This document shows positions 25,570 through 38,314 of a DNA stretch of 64,000 nt, in pieces. Source of the DNA: Lamellibrachia satsuma (Eukaryota; Annelida; Polychaeta; Sabellida; Siboglinidae); the NCBI GenBank assembly GCA_033239005.1, contig BSQZ01000036.1, forward strand, positions 3,341,001 through 3,405,000, read 5' to 3'. The position numbers and the translations under genes were made by a program. The notes beneath the pieces are model-generated. The model made no database searches, was not told the DNA's origin, and worked only from the letters and a program-made list of their open reading frames with translations. Every line of letters starts with the position of its first letter. The stretch's first letter is position 1.

Positions 25570-27221
25570 TACATTATACTTTAACTGGGTAAAATACAAA
25601 ATAATGAAAAAAATTATGTCATGTCACCAAACGTTATTTGTCAAATGTTAAACATAGAGCAATTCAAACATCTCTTTACGTAGTTATTGAAAGAAAAATA
25701 CATGTGTACGTAGACACGACTCACAATCGAACCCATAATTGGCAATTAAGAGTTGAAAAAAGAAGAAGTTATAAATTGAAATGTCAAATGATGCAAATTC
25801 CAATAACAAATAAACAAGGATACAGGGAAATTTAAAATATACTTCCCTTCCAAACGGAAATTTCAAGTATTTCCCGTATCTCAGAAATGCGGATGTCTCT
25901 TGTTGTTCACAATGATTGCACCAGTGCAGTCTGGGAGATGACTATATATAAAGGGGGCGCCTGTGGCGTTGGAGGTCACCTCAAAATTTAAAGGAACTTT
26001 ATTGAGGATACTAAATGATGTATTGCGGATCTCTCGGCTTATGCAACATATAATCCACTTATGAAAATGGATGAGCCAATGTTATAACGAAAGGTGAGAT
26101 TTAAGACAGTAAGACATGATTTGTGATGAAGTTGTTCTGGTGAATATAAAAATACTGCAAATCTATAGATTGTTTTAAATGTGACCTAATTTTACAAGGT
26201 GCCAGGTGACAGGTGACATCAATATACACACTGCGCTTCGCCTTGTTTATCTCAAAGGTAAACAGTACAATCTGATTACTTTACCAACATCAAGTTGTCA
26301 ATGACCGTGATAACATCTTGTAAAACAAGATAGATATAGCTATCTCTGCTACATCATGTCCTTAAATAATCAAACTAACATATATGTCCATTATTCACTT
26401 TCCATATCTGCTGGTCATATGAGATTCTTAAGAATATGCTATCAGACCCACATAGACCACCCACCTACCAAATAAGATTATAATATTTATCAACAAATTA
26501 GATATTGGCCGAATAAAAGATGAAAGGGACTTTAATGTACACAAATATAAATTGTATATAATTACAATAATGATGGCATCGTTATCCTTTGTTGTTCATA
26601 CATGATATATGAAACTACAGATATAAACTTTATATAATTACATGTTGACATCGTCTTTTATTAAGCTACATATTGTGGTCCAAACCATTTATTGGCCACC
26701 CGTGATTTATGTTCACACATTGGTCCAATGCACACTGTTATTGTGACATCATAAAATACTTGGGCCTTCGTACCACAAAACCAGGATGTCACACCGCTGA
26801 CCATCTGATTGACCACACGTTTAGGACAAGGTATTCTTGTATCACCAGTGATTTCTATACAAATCAACCCCTGCAACATACTTGTATTCTAAAACTGCAA
26901 TTGTGATAAATGGGTACAGACCATTATTTTATTTCTGGGTTCATGTCATACGAATGGCTTATAAACGGTACTCCCTTTCAAAGATTTATTGCACTCTGAA
27001 AATATATATATATGAACAGGGAAACATAGCACATTTGCAAAGGAAGGATCCTTGCGTACGAGGATGGGATTTGGATTGTTTGGGTGAAAAATTATGGTGA
27101 TTGATTGATTTTTGATTTTTTAAGGATTTGATGAAAACAGTGCTGCGGGTTGGTGGCAAGACAAAAATAAAAGTATACAGTTTTTATTAAAACCAGGTTG
27201 TAATTTTGCGCACAGTGCGGA
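25570..27221. other. No feature assigned
   Basis: AT-rich. No recognisable exon or repeat array. Confidence 0.5.
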
Positions 27222-27490
27222 CAAGGAGGCTAAGAGGAGATCAAATTGAAGTTTTCAAGATATTGAATATGTATGAAAATATTGAGAAATATTTCTTTTG
27301 TGTAAATGCTAGCAATGTGAATAAAAGTTATGTTTAAAAACAAGGTTGACACAGATCTCAAGAAGGCTACGTTGCACATAGACAAATCAAATATTGAACT
27401 CTCAATAAGCCAATGGCATCCTTGTCCACTTGCCATCTGGTCCTTTGCCTTGGATGGCAATCTTGTTAAATCTTGCTAAACCTTGTTAAA
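27222..27490 (+). pseudogene. CR1-like LINE ORF2 C-terminal end and 3' tail
   Basis: Reads RRLRGDQIEVFKILNMYENI, the common end of CR1-group ORF2 (RLRGDLIEVFKIL.G), then decays. It ends in TGGCAATCTTGTTAAATCTT, shared with the tail at 20430-20460, so both come from one family. Confidence 0.82.
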
Positions 27491-28203
27491 TTTTCAGACT
27501 ATGTTTTAAAATTGGTTTCAATGAAAAAAACAACAGTAGTCTTATGGTTAAACCAAATTAAATTTAGCATTACACCAAAATTAATAGACTATGTTTTGCT
27601 GACATATACACATAAAAAATGTATTTGATTTGCAAAACTTTACATGAATGAGAAATGCCACAAGGCTCAAAGCACCCACGAAGACCAAGACTGCACCTAA
27701 CTGACCTCAGAGCAATAAGATCACTTGGTCACACTCAGACGATCTTGTAAGACATTCTCAGGGCAATTATGCAGAGTTGGTAATAAAACTGAAGCACTTA
27801 GGCATTCTGATGTTGTGTTGCCTTGTTGATGCATAACCCCAGGACGTGACTTCTACAAAGGTCACTCCAACTTGTGCCAATACCTTCTGGTTTTACCTCA
27901 AAGGCAATCGGGCCATATAGATCTGATACCACAAGAGCTATGAAATTTGGTGTGTGCATAGCTTTTATCGTATATCTTGTAATGTCCATGAAAATAGTAC
28001 GTTATTAAATAAATTAAAGAGCTAGGAGCACCAGAATGAGGACAAAATTAGCACAGTGCAAATGTATGTAGAGTAATTTTGGAAATGATCATGTTTACAA
28101 ACACAACAACAGAAACATAACAGAGTAACAGGAATGATTTAAATGCTTTGGGACGATAAATGATCATTCTTTTTATGATCAAATATATTTTGTTCAATAG
28201 TTA

Positions 28204-28205
28204 CA

Positions 28206-28268
<63 letters not shown>
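28204..28268. repeat. (AT)n microsatellite
   Basis: About 65 bp. Confidence 0.95.
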
Positions 28269-28270
<2 letters not shown>

Positions 28271-28771
28271 AATATGTTTTCGCGAGAAAAAAAAAGTATT
28301 TTTTTCATAATTTTTTAGAAGAAATTGTCCCTAAAACAAAAACTGACACTACCCATAAACATGACATAATGTTCCAACAGATTATACTAGATAATAGATA
28401 TTTTTTATATGCTAATACGATAAAATAAATTACAGCTACTTTGGTAATGAAAGATAGAGATAAATGGACAAAATTAGCACATCAGGTGGATATGTATAAC
28501 AGCAACATCAAGTTGACTATACTACTTTCCAATCCACATAAGAATCCCCTGATTACAAGTTATACTCCTGACACACCAAAACCGATTTATCCCTATCGAT
28601 TGCAATCGGTTGCAACCGATAGCATTTTGCTATCGGATGGGATTTTTCACCGCTGACACACCACACAATTTGTAGCGCTACAAGCGAAATCACTGATCTA
28701 TAAATAATTGTTGTCATCACCAGAAGTTTAACCAGGAATAACCTTGACCTGGATCAAATTAGCGATGGAAG

Positions 28772-29350
28772 ATGAAAAAAAGTAAAACAGACCAAAGCAA
28801 AAACATCAGCTGGATGTTTGCCGAAAGTTCAGCGATTATTGATGTTTGGACTGATTTTTCAGTCCAAGCGCAGTTAGAAGACACCAGACAAAATAAACAG
28901 GTGTACGTAAAAATTGTCGAAGAAATGAAACATCGCGGCTTTGAGAGGGACTTCTAACAATGCCGAAACAAAATTAAATGGCTTAAAGGTAAAGTCATCC
29001 CCCAGGCATTACGCCTTAGGAAGCCATGAAGGCTTATATGGCCAGTGCTTAAACCTGGTTTCTGTAGTGCGAAGTAACTTAGAGTGCAGTTATACTGACC
29101 CTCCTGGACGGGACACTAGTCCATCGCAGGTACCTTCCAAACAGTGTTTGTACTCATTTGCAGCTGAGTAGACTGAGACAAAGTAGGGTAAACGAAATAT
29201 CCTAAGCTTCGAAAACGAACCGTGCCCAGTGCGGGTCTTCAACTAACAACCCTCGAATTTAGAGTGCAACACCTTTAACCACTAGGCCACGACTGCCCAC
29301 TAAATGGCTTAAGCACGAGTATAAATGCGTCGTTTTGCTCTATATTTCTT
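28772..29350 (+). pseudogene. Myb/SANT-like DNA-binding domain pseudogene, split by a SINE
   Basis: From ATG 28772 the frame reads ISWMFAESSAIIDVWTDF, then VQAQLEDTRQNKQVYVKIVE, then EMKHRGFERDF, an in-frame TAA at 28955-28957, and QCRNKIKWLK. This follows the Myb_DNA-bind_4/trihelix pattern (W.......L...W........KN..VY..I...M...G..R...QCR.KIK.LK..Y). A SINE is inserted right after KWL. Beyond it the frame resumes K-H-E-Y-K at 29304. The stop and insertion make it non-functional. Confidence 0.8.
28987..29300 (-). mobile_element. tRNA-derived SINE with perfect 12 bp duplication
   Basis: Flanked by TAAATGGCTTAA at 28975-28986 and 29301-29312. On the minus strand the head reads GGGCAGTCGTGGCCTAGTGG (A box), followed by a B-box-like region, then the body shared with the other SINEs (cgaagcttaggatatttcg; ctcagctgcaaatgagtac). 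Its head differs from the 51865 type, so it belongs to a second tRNA-headed subfamily. Confidence 0.92.
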
Positions 29351-30011
29351 CACCCGCGCAAAATGCTTAGCTTTTGAAGATTTAAATCTGCCGCCAAGTG
29401 CACTATTGGTGTCCATTTTATAAAACATGTGACATTTTAATGATGTGATTGTGGTTGTGTGACCATGTGACTTGCATCAAAACGAGGCCTTATCGATTTT
29501 TGTGACACACCAAGCACTCCTATCGGTTGCAATTGATTGCATCTGACAAGTGTTTGTTGTGTCAACGGTATTATAAATAGTAGTGCAGCACTTTGTATCT
29601 TCAGGTAAATTCGACATTGTAATTTAAGATTTACATGGCAGTAGGTTACAGGTATCTTATCACGGTAATTCTTTATGCAAAGAATGAAAACAGCTGGATT
29701 GGTTATACAACTCTATCAATGACAACGGGAGTATACTGAAAAGCCCCGATATCCTGCCACCAGTCTGTCGCAAATGTTCAGGGCGAGACTGGAACGGACA
29801 TCGCCGTAATGACATACCATGGACGTAATCGCTAAATGTCTAACTTCACGGCTGAGCAAACAGAATGCATAGGAACTGATGCAGAAAAGTGGCAACAGGG
29901 AATTTCCCATCATGAAGTTAGGTACAAAAAGATGATGCAGATGGCATATATGATGATTGCTGGTGTTGTTTCTTACAATTATTACAATTATTTTATTTAT
30001 CTTCCTTACTA

Positions 30012-30432
30012 CCTGTAGGATGTAAATTATAAAGTATTTTTTTATTTTGCTGATATAAAATTATGAAAACATGTAACACTTAGTAATATATCTTAATGGG
30101 ATGCTCACTCATTAGGCATAAAATGACTGGCAATATAATTTCTAGGTGCTCTTCAATGTTATTTTGTTTTTTACTGTTTGTAGTAGGTAAATTATAATGT
30201 AAAGATAAATGTTTATTTTGCAAATATCAAATTATGAAAACATGGAAGACTTTGTAATATATTTTAATGGGATCCTCATCCATTAGGTATAAAATGAAGG
30301 AACTCTTCAATGTTATTGGAACGGTTTGTAGAATGTAAATTATAATGTAAAAATAAATGTTGGTTTTGCCAATTATGAAAACATGGAATGCTGAGTAATA
30401 TGTAGGATGCTCTTTCATTACGTATAAATTCT
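30012..30432. repeat. Tandem repeat of 105-165 bp, three diverged copies
   Basis: Each copy has gtaaattataa.gta, an attttgc.aat..aaattatgaaaacatg block, a taatat.ttaatgggat block and a cattaggtataaa block. Copies start at about 30016, 30184 and 30330. Confidence 0.8.
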
Positions 30433-30906
30433 AGAGACTACAAATGTATATAAAGGGAATACATTCTGGGGCCTAGACAATTGTATGAAGGGTATAAATT
30501 CTGGGGCCTAGAAAATTGTATCCAGTAAGAAAACGATGAATTCTTTTAAAGGGTAAACAACACACATGATAATGCAGCATGTATTCAGAGGGAGGCCGGC
30601 TTGGGAAAGGGCTGGCAGATAAAACCAGGGTTTATTTATACAAACAAGGAGCCACATATCTGGCTGTTTACAAACAAAACTTGCCAACATAGATGCAGAA
30701 GTGAGAATTTGGAGGAGACAATACTGAATGAAATCACCACATTTGACTACTTGGGGTCAGGACACTATTTTACTTCTGGATTCATGTCATATGATGGTAC
30801 CCACTTTTGGCAATTTTTTGCTGCCTGTGAAATTATTTTTTAGGACTACAATATCTGCTGTGCCCAGATTAAAATGTCCAGTGAATGACTGGCAACATAT
30901 GCACAT

Positions 30907-31145
30907 GTCAGTGATTACAGGATCCCTTGGGTCAGTGACTGTAGGATCCCTTGTGTCAGTGACTGTAGGATCCCTTGTGTCAGTGACTGTAGGATCCCTT
31001 GTGTCAGTGACTGTAGGATCCCTTGTGTCAGTGACTGTAGGATCCCTTGTGTCAGTGACTGTAGGATCCTTTTGGTCAGTGACTGTAGGATCCCTTGGGT
31101 CAGTGATTATAGGATCCCTTGTGTCAGTGACTGCAGCATCCCTTG
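30907..31145. repeat. 24 bp minisatellite, about 10 copies
   Basis: Unit GTCAGTGACTGTAGGATCCC then TTGT. Each copy carries GGATCC. A period of 24 keeps the frame open. Confidence 0.95.
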
Positions 31146-31379
31146 CACATGAAGATTATATATGCATTTTGGACATCATAATAATGATATTATTGGGAAC
31201 ATCTTGTATGTTGATTTTTGGGAGAGAAAAAAACAGAAGTTGACAAATTTTTTCCAGCAGGTTGATGAAAGAATAAATATTAATGTTGCTGATTTTCAGA
31301 ATATTAAAAGTAAAAATGTTCGAACGGCATTAAAAATGTTCACCAACGGAAAATAAAAAGTGATCTGTCCCCAATATGT

Positions 31380-33920
31380 GGTATTAAATTTGTGGAATGG
31401 GGTAACATCATAGACAAACTGACTTCCAGATAATGAGTGTCAGTGCTGATCCCACATGTGCCCAGAACTTCTTTCTTAATTAATCCCACCTATTCCAAGG
31501 GATGAGGAACACATCAGCATTGCCCCCCCCCGTTCCATCCCCCCATAAATGGATTTGCCATAACTCTCATAGTCTAAATATAATCCCAAGTTCAGAGAAA
31601 AACCTGGGATCCCCACATAAAAAATTCCTGGAAAAAACCAGGATTCAATGAAGCTGTTATCCGCATTAATTTTCTGCCAGTGATCCATGGCTTGTAATTT
31701 GGCATTACATGTCATGGTTCTCTGGTTGTACCAACTGGATATGGCACATTGAGGAAACTACTCCTGTGTAAACAGTGCAGTGCCGTTAGCATGCAGGTTT
31801 ACCCTGTGGACATGTTGACCTCCTGACATCGAATTTGTTTTCTCCTCCTTCTGTCACTGCTCCTGTTTCACTGCCGTCTCCACTCCCACTTATCCCTCGC
31901 TCTCCTTCACCACTCCCTTCTCAATCTCTATTCACACAGTCCTCCCATATGAGTCGCGGTCTTCCCATGAGCACGTCCTCTCTCTTCGTTCACCGTCCCC
32001 CTTCCACCTGTTACACGTGTCCAGCTCACTGTAACCGATTCCTCACCAGCTTCCTCATGAAACTCTCTCTCCCACCAACTTCCTCCCTCAGCTCCTCCAT
32101 TCTTCCCTTGTCTACTCTTTTCATTCCCACAATTCTTCTCTCCCAGCTATTTTCACAAACATGGACTTCCTCGTGTTGCTTTTACATCATCGCTGTGGTA
32201 TCTAGGCAGACTGGTGTGACGCACAAATTAAGTACAGGTTTTTCCTTTTAGCTTCCGGGATATATGTCTATCTCCCATCACCCCTTTCACTTTCCTCCAT
32301 GTATTCGCCCCAGCACATTTACCCAAAATACCCGCTAATTTCTCTCAACATCCTGTAAAATACTTCAGCTGCAGTTGACCGATTTTTGCCATGCATTATT
32401 CAAGATAAGATTTACAACTGTGTAATGTAAATATGTCCTCAAAGGAAGGAAATTGTGATAAGATCAATGACAGCATCATAAGTTTGGCATCAGGGTAGGG
32501 GGACAGCTAATGATGCACAACATGACTTTGAGTCAGGGGTAGCTTATGTGGCACCAGGGGTACTTGGTAGTGTATGGTTTATCTATTGATCTGACCTGAT
32601 CTGTCAAGGGTTAGTTTAAATGGTAACCCCTTGCTACCCATTAAATTAACATCTGTCTGTGCATTCTGTAGGATTCAGGTATATATATACCGCAGCAATA
32701 TTTCTAGAGGGATTGTACATACCTGTCATCAGAAACACCCTTGGGGTAGGACACATCAATAATGTGAGAACTACAACTGGGGGTAATTGAACCAGCAGCG
32801 TTGAGAGCAACGAACAGGCTTCACAACGTATATTTACCCTGTGGCCAATTGAAGTTTCAGGTGGAAAGTTTCAGGGGGGTGAAAGCAATTTGCAGTTGAA
32901 CTCTAGTACCCCTGGTAGCTGCATTTTGATCAATGTCTGCTTCTGTTTCGAACTCACACAGACTGGATGCACACCCGAAATTGCAACAAATCTGATATTA
33001 GAGAACTAAACTGTTCGCTCCTGCAGGAATGCAATAATTTGCCAGACTAACATATTTGTCCACCAGCCCGATCGGGCTGGTAAGTTTAAAAATCTACCAG
33101 CCTAACCTATGTTTTACCAGCGCTGATAAAAAAGCTTGGACAAAGACATCGCTTATGTGGTCATCAATGGAGCGATTAAGTTGTTTATCAGAATTCAGGA
33201 TGAAATTAATTGAAAAATCTGTTTTGGTTGAAAATACAAAGCAGTCTAAAGTGATCCAAATTACAATAGGGCAAAAAAAGCCACTGGCTATATGAGCTGG
33301 CAATCTAATGGACGCATGTGTAAATGTTGTAACTGTGAACAGGTCCCTTAGGAAAGGAGTAATTTACCACAAACTGCCACTCAACCTCCCAACGCTGACA
33401 GCTCTAAAGCTCAATGCTACCACATCTAGTATCTCCTAACCCACCACACACGACTCGCTTAAACGCTCATTTAAGTGCCGAGTCAGAAACTGAACAGAAA
33501 CCGGAACACAAGCGCAAGGATCACCTCTCGTCTGGCAGCTATGTTGGTATGCACAGGATCAGCTTGAGGCCATTACAGGTGCATTGCTGGCATTTTATTG
33601 GAGTTATGGTGAAATATGAGGATCATTGTAAGCGATGGCAGTGTCAATGCAGCAGCCGAAAGCGGAGGCAGAAGGTTATGGTGGGAAATTGAAGTAGGGA
33701 CTTATTTATGGGTGGATGATGGTAGTTTAGAACATTGCGTTTTGTGTAGAGTGGGGAGTGATGGGAGGAATGCAGGAGAACTGTGGGAGAAGTAGTGGGA
33801 GAATGGAGGGAGGGCAAGGAGGAGAACAGGAGATATATGGGAGAAATGCAGGATGAGGATGAATGGAGAGGAAGTGGAAAGTAGGTGACCAGAAGATCAA
33901 GACAATAGTGGGATAAGAAC
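31380..33920. other. Mostly unassigned; a perfect 20 bp palindrome at about 33062
   Basis: TC-rich open stretch at 31835-32250 without motifs. ACCAGCCCGATCGGGCTGGT at about 33062-33081 is a perfect palindrome, followed by two ACCAGC repeats. No gene recognised. Confidence 0.4.
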
Positions 33921-33924
33921 ACAA

Positions 33925-35485
33925 GAGCAGAATATTAACAGGAGAGCAAGAGAAGAGCAGAATGATAAAAGAGCAAAAGAAGCGCAGAATGATAACAGGA
34001 GAGCAAGAGAAGAGCAGAATGAGAACAGGAGAGCAAGAGAAGAGCAGAAAGATAACAGGAGAGCAAGAAAAGAGCAGAATGTTAACAGGAGAGCAAAAGA
34101 AGAGCAGAATGATAACAGGAGAGCAAGAGAAGAGCAGAATGACAACAGGAGAGCAAGAGAAATGCAGAATGATAACAGGAGAGCAAGAGAAGAGCAGAAT
34201 GATAACAGGAGAGCAAGAGAAGAGCAGAATGATAACAGGAGAGCAAAGAAGAGCAGACTTATAACAGGAGAGCAATAGAAGAGCAGACTTATAACAGGAG
34301 AGCAATAGAAGAGCAGAATGACAACAGGAGATCAAGAGAAGTGCAGAATGACAACAGGAGAGCAAGAGAAAAGCAGAATGATAGCAGGAGAGCAAGAGAA
34401 GAGCAGAATGACAACAGGAGAGCAAGAAAAGAGCAGAATGATAGCAGGAGAGCAAGAGAAGAGCAGAATGATAGCAGGAGAGCAAGAGAAGAGCAGAATG
34501 ATAACAGGAGAGCAAGAGAAGAGCAGAATGATAACAGGAGAGCAAAAGAAGAGCAGAATGATAACAGGAGAGCAAGAGAAGAGCAGAATGACAACAGGAG
34601 ATCAAGAGAAGAACAGAATGACAACAGGAGAGCAAGAGACAATCAGAATGATAACAGGAAAGCAAGAAAAGAGCAGAATGACAACAGGAGAGCAAAAGAA
34701 GAGCAGACTTATAACAGGAGAGCAATAGAAGAGCAGACTTATAGCAGGAGAGCAATAGAAGAGCAGAATGACAACAGGAGATCAAGAGAAGTGCAGAATG
34801 ACAACAGGAGAGCAAGAGAAGAGCAGAATGATAGCAGGAGAGCAAGAGAAGAGCAGAATGACAACAGGAGAGCAAGAAAAGAGCAGAATGATAGCAGGAG
34901 AGCAAGAGAAGAGCAGAATGATAGCAGGAGAGCAAGAGAAGAGCAGAATAACAGGAGAGCAAGAGAAGAGCAGAATGATAACAGGAGAGCAAAAGAAGAG
35001 CAGAATGATAACAGGAGAGCAAGAGAAGAGCAGAATGATAATAGGAGAGCAAGAGAAGAGCAGAATGACAACAGGAGAGCAAGAGAAGAGCAGAATGACA
35101 ACAGGAGAGCAAGAGAAGAGCAGAATGACAACGGGAAAGCAAGAGAAGAGCAGACTTATAACAGGAGAGCAATAGAAGAGCAGACTTATAACAGGAGAGC
35201 AATAGAAGAGCAGAATGACAACAGGAGAGCAAGAGACAATCAGAATGATAACAGGAGAGCAAGAAAAGAACAGAATGACAACAGGAGAGCAAGAGAAGAG
35301 CAGAATGATAACAGGAGAGCAAGAGAAAAGCAGAATGACAACAGGAGAGCAAGATAAGAGCAGAATGACAACAGGAGAGCAAGAGAAGACAAGAATGACA
35401 ACAGGAGTGCAAGGGAAGAACATAATAATAACCGGATAGCAAGAAAAGAGCAGAATGATAACAGGATAGCAAGAGAGAAAGAGGA
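33925..35485. repeat. 30 bp minisatellite with 450 bp higher-order period
   Basis: Unit AGAGCAAGAGAAGAGCAGAA followed by TGATAACAGG (30 bp), about 52 copies, strongly purine-biased on the plus strand. Variants (TAGCAGG, GATCAAGAGAAGTGCAG, CAATAGAAGAGCAGACTTAT) recur in the same order 450 bp apart, as at 34321 and 34771, so blocks of 15 units were duplicated. One unit near 34949 lacks exactly 3 bp. Because the period is divisible by three, long frames stay open on both strands. I treat none as a gene. Confidence 0.95.
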
Positions 35486-35499
35486 CAGCAAGTGGATAG

Positions 35500-37290
35500 C
35501 AAGTGAAGAGCACGTGCGCATTAGAAGGGAGAAGAGCAGAAGGGTAGGAGAAGAATGTAGAGAGTAGCCTGATGAAAGCGAGATGAGCAGATGAGCCGGA
35601 GCAGAGAGAAGATCAAGAGTTGAGGAAAGAGACAATTTGATAGATGGGAGAAATATGGACAAAAGGACAAACAAAAGACAAGCAGAAGATTGGAGAGGGG
35701 AAACTAGGTAGGGGAAAAGGGAAATTGATCAACTTTTTGAGAGATGGGAGGTAAAACAACTGCAAGGGACGGAGTTTAACTGCTCCTTCAATAAATATAC
35801 TTACTGTAAAACCTGATAAAACCTCATGATTAACACACTAATGGACTGTGTTTTATTTCAATTAGTGCATAAACTGCAACCAATTAATGGGCCATAAGCT
35901 GCTAATGACAAGTGACAGCTCCACATCCCAGACAGAGCCAAACAAGCCACTCCAGCCAGGCCATAGCTAGGTGGCTACTGACCATAAATAGGTATGAAGG
36001 GTTATCTGCCGGGAAGTATATTTATTTCAACTACCTTGTGGTTTATGTTTGAATGTCTTATCTACCTACCACCTGCATGTCGTGAAGCAGTGGTTTATCT
36101 AACTGATCAGGTTAAAGTAACTAAGGAAGCATGAATTAATGTATGTTCAAGTTAGTAGGCATTAAGAAACAAACAAACACAGTTTATAAAGTTTCATTCA
36201 CAAAAACATGTTCTAAAGCTTTGAATGGATTGACATTCCGGTTTCTTGGAATGTGATATTTGACATGCTAAAAAACTTCTTGCGTTGTTTTCGAATAGTT
36301 TAAATGACTCACTCAGTCTTTACTGCCAGATCATGAGGCAGACCAGCCTGGAGCTCCACCAGTCATTCTCCAGCTTGATCATGTGACCCTGGTCATGTGA
36401 CAAGCTCGTAACGATGTCAGCCCACCAATAAATCTGAGTCAGTCGGTTGAAATATTCAGAAAGAATACAAAAGTTTCTTGAGAGGTAATTACCATGCTAA
36501 ATATATTTTATTAAGCTTAATTAAACATACATGAACATACTTACAATTTAAAAGCCTTGATTACAATGAGACAATAATAATACAATATTCAATGGATCAG
36601 AATCTCATTTGTGTGCTAGAGTAAGTCAAACTGTGTGTTTGTACACAAGTGGGTATGTCGATATGACTGATTACGGGTAAAGTTTGTCCAACACACAATC
36701 GATTAATATTAATTGAAATACACACATGTGATCATAAAGGAATTTGTGATTTTTTTTATCCTGAATATTCCTAACAGCAAAAAATTTTACAATCTTCCTT
36801 ATATATACAACATTTATTACAAATACACCATTTCAAAAAACAATTATGTAATATAAATTAATATAAAACATTGTAGACATTGATGGTTAATCTGCAAGTC
36901 AAACTGTGGTACACATTAGTGGATTCCTGTTGCCATGAATGGTACGTCTGCCAGAGATTATTTTATTTGCAATAAACCTATTTTTGTCAAACAAACCGTG
37001 TTTGTTCGTACCACAGAAAGTGTCCTTCCTTCATGATTAATGCCTGTAGAATTTATGATTATTTATTACCACCAAACTGCTGAACCAATATTGCTCAAAC
37101 ACACAGGACTCGACCATATAAAGCTAGTTGTGCAGAAGACAGGAACGTCACGTGATATGATCAACACGACAATAAACCTCAGCATCGATTTGCAAATGGG
37201 AACCCTTAGAAGCAGCTTGGGTTTCTTACACATGGCTTTTGGTCAATGTGTGACCTTGGCACGGATTAGGACATAATATTATTAGCACAG
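35500..37290. other. No feature assigned
   Basis: Purine-rich flank of the minisatellite up to about 35720, then AT-rich DNA with no recognisable exon. Confidence 0.5.
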
Positions 37291-37294
37291 ATCT

Positions 37295-37450
37295 CACTCC
37301 TGTTTGACATGACACCCAAGGGTCACAGCTATCTAAGCCTACTGCATTGTAGGCTGTCTCTGGCTTACATCCACGGCAAAATGTAAGAGCAAAAAACAGC
37401 CAAACAACTGTAGAAAACGTACATAGGAAACAAGAGCAGTAAGTATGCAT
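37295..37450 (-). CDS. Candidate signal-peptide-bearing first exon
   Basis: ATG at 37450-37448. The peptide begins MHTYCSCFLCTFSTVVWLFF, then ALTFCRGCKPETAYNAVG, then LDSCDPWVSCQTG. A hydrophobic start is followed by a cysteine-bearing stretch, as in a secreted or receptor ectodomain. A plausible donor (GGA|GTGAGA) follows at about 37295. No downstream exon was recognised and no promoter motif is visible, so this may be chance. Confidence 0.2.
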
Positions 37451-37559
37451 AACTGCTACGTAGATAATAACAGATGTGAATTGTCAAATACCAAAGTTTG
37501 ACCTAATACATTTAGGGGCTTTATAAATATATATAAATTCCCCAAATAAAAAATTTATA

Positions 37560-37760
37560 GGATGGACACCAACCAGAGAAATCAGAGGCACAGTACACCC
37601 AAATAGACAATGCAGTGAATGGAAAGCTGATTATTACAAAAAAAAACTTTTGAAAAATATGCCTGCCCAATTTCGTTGTGATATTCCCAGTGGACCCTTG
37701 GCATGCCCACGCATTTTTTTAACTGGAAATTTGTATTTACAAAGCCCCTTAGATTAGAGT
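37560..37760 (+). repeat. Interspersed repeat family Y
   Basis: TGCAGTGAATGGAAAGCTGA, ttcgttgtgatattcccagtgg and a T-rich attt.tatttacaaag end match the 22128-22290 copy block for block. Confidence 0.65.
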
Positions 37761-37799
37761 ATGCTAATTATGTCACATAATAAGAAAAATACAACTATG

Positions 37800-37832
<33 letters not shown>
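37800..37832. repeat. (AT)n microsatellite
   Basis: About 30 bp of TA. Confidence 0.95.
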
Positions 37833-37834
<2 letters not shown>

Positions 37835-38314
37835 TAACTACCTATTAACCTATTTCTGATTAGTCCACTTTCCTCTCCCAAACCCTGCAAGGCCCACCCA
37901 ACTTCTGACCTCATTTCCTGAATGGTATTGGCACCTAAGAGTACTAAAGGTCAACCATGGCCTGGAAAGTTCAGCAGCATTTCTAGCACCTCAGCTTTTT
38001 GGGTGAATTGAGCTAATTTTAACCAGGTACTGGTATTTTTCTCAGCTACTCTGGGTTTCTGTTTTGGGTTCACTGCAGGAGGTCTTTCACCTTGAGTGAT
38101 TGATTCTGTGTCACAACACAAAGTGCATTCTCACCAATCTGGGCTCCCAGCTGTGTGTCAGTTGTGTAGGTAGTGCTATAATGCATAAAGTTGAATGTAC
38201 CCCAAACATCAAAGGGTTTGGTACAAGACGTTTAACATCGACCTGTCATGTTTTAGGGTCTGCTGGTGGTCCTTCAGGGCCAATGATGGGTTCTCCGTGC
38301 TTGTGATGGTTTAC

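Larger units (their letters stand above)
28569..29564. mobile_element. DNA transposon remnant with Myb/SANT ORF, Harbinger-like
   Basis: Degenerate terminal inverted repeats: left 28569-28621 (TGACACACCAAAACCG ... GGTTGCAACCGATAG) and right 29520-29564, whose complement reads TGACACAACAAACAC ... AATTGCAACCGATAG. A further inverted pair lies just inside (tatcgga..tttt..tgacacacc). Between them is a broken Myb/SANT-like ORF. MYB-like proteins are the usual partner of PIF/Harbinger transposases. No transposase is present, and the target-site duplication is not clear. Confidence 0.6.

Noticed and set aside
31835..32251. Plus-strand Ser/Pro/Leu-rich frame of 138 codons
   Set aside because: Driven by a TC-rich stretch. 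No domain, signal or splice support.
33727..35502. Minus-strand open frame of 591 codons (LLSCYHSALL repeats) and plus-strand frames up to 338 codons
   Set aside because: They are produced by a 30 bp minisatellite whose period is a multiple of three. There is no start context, splice structure or domain.
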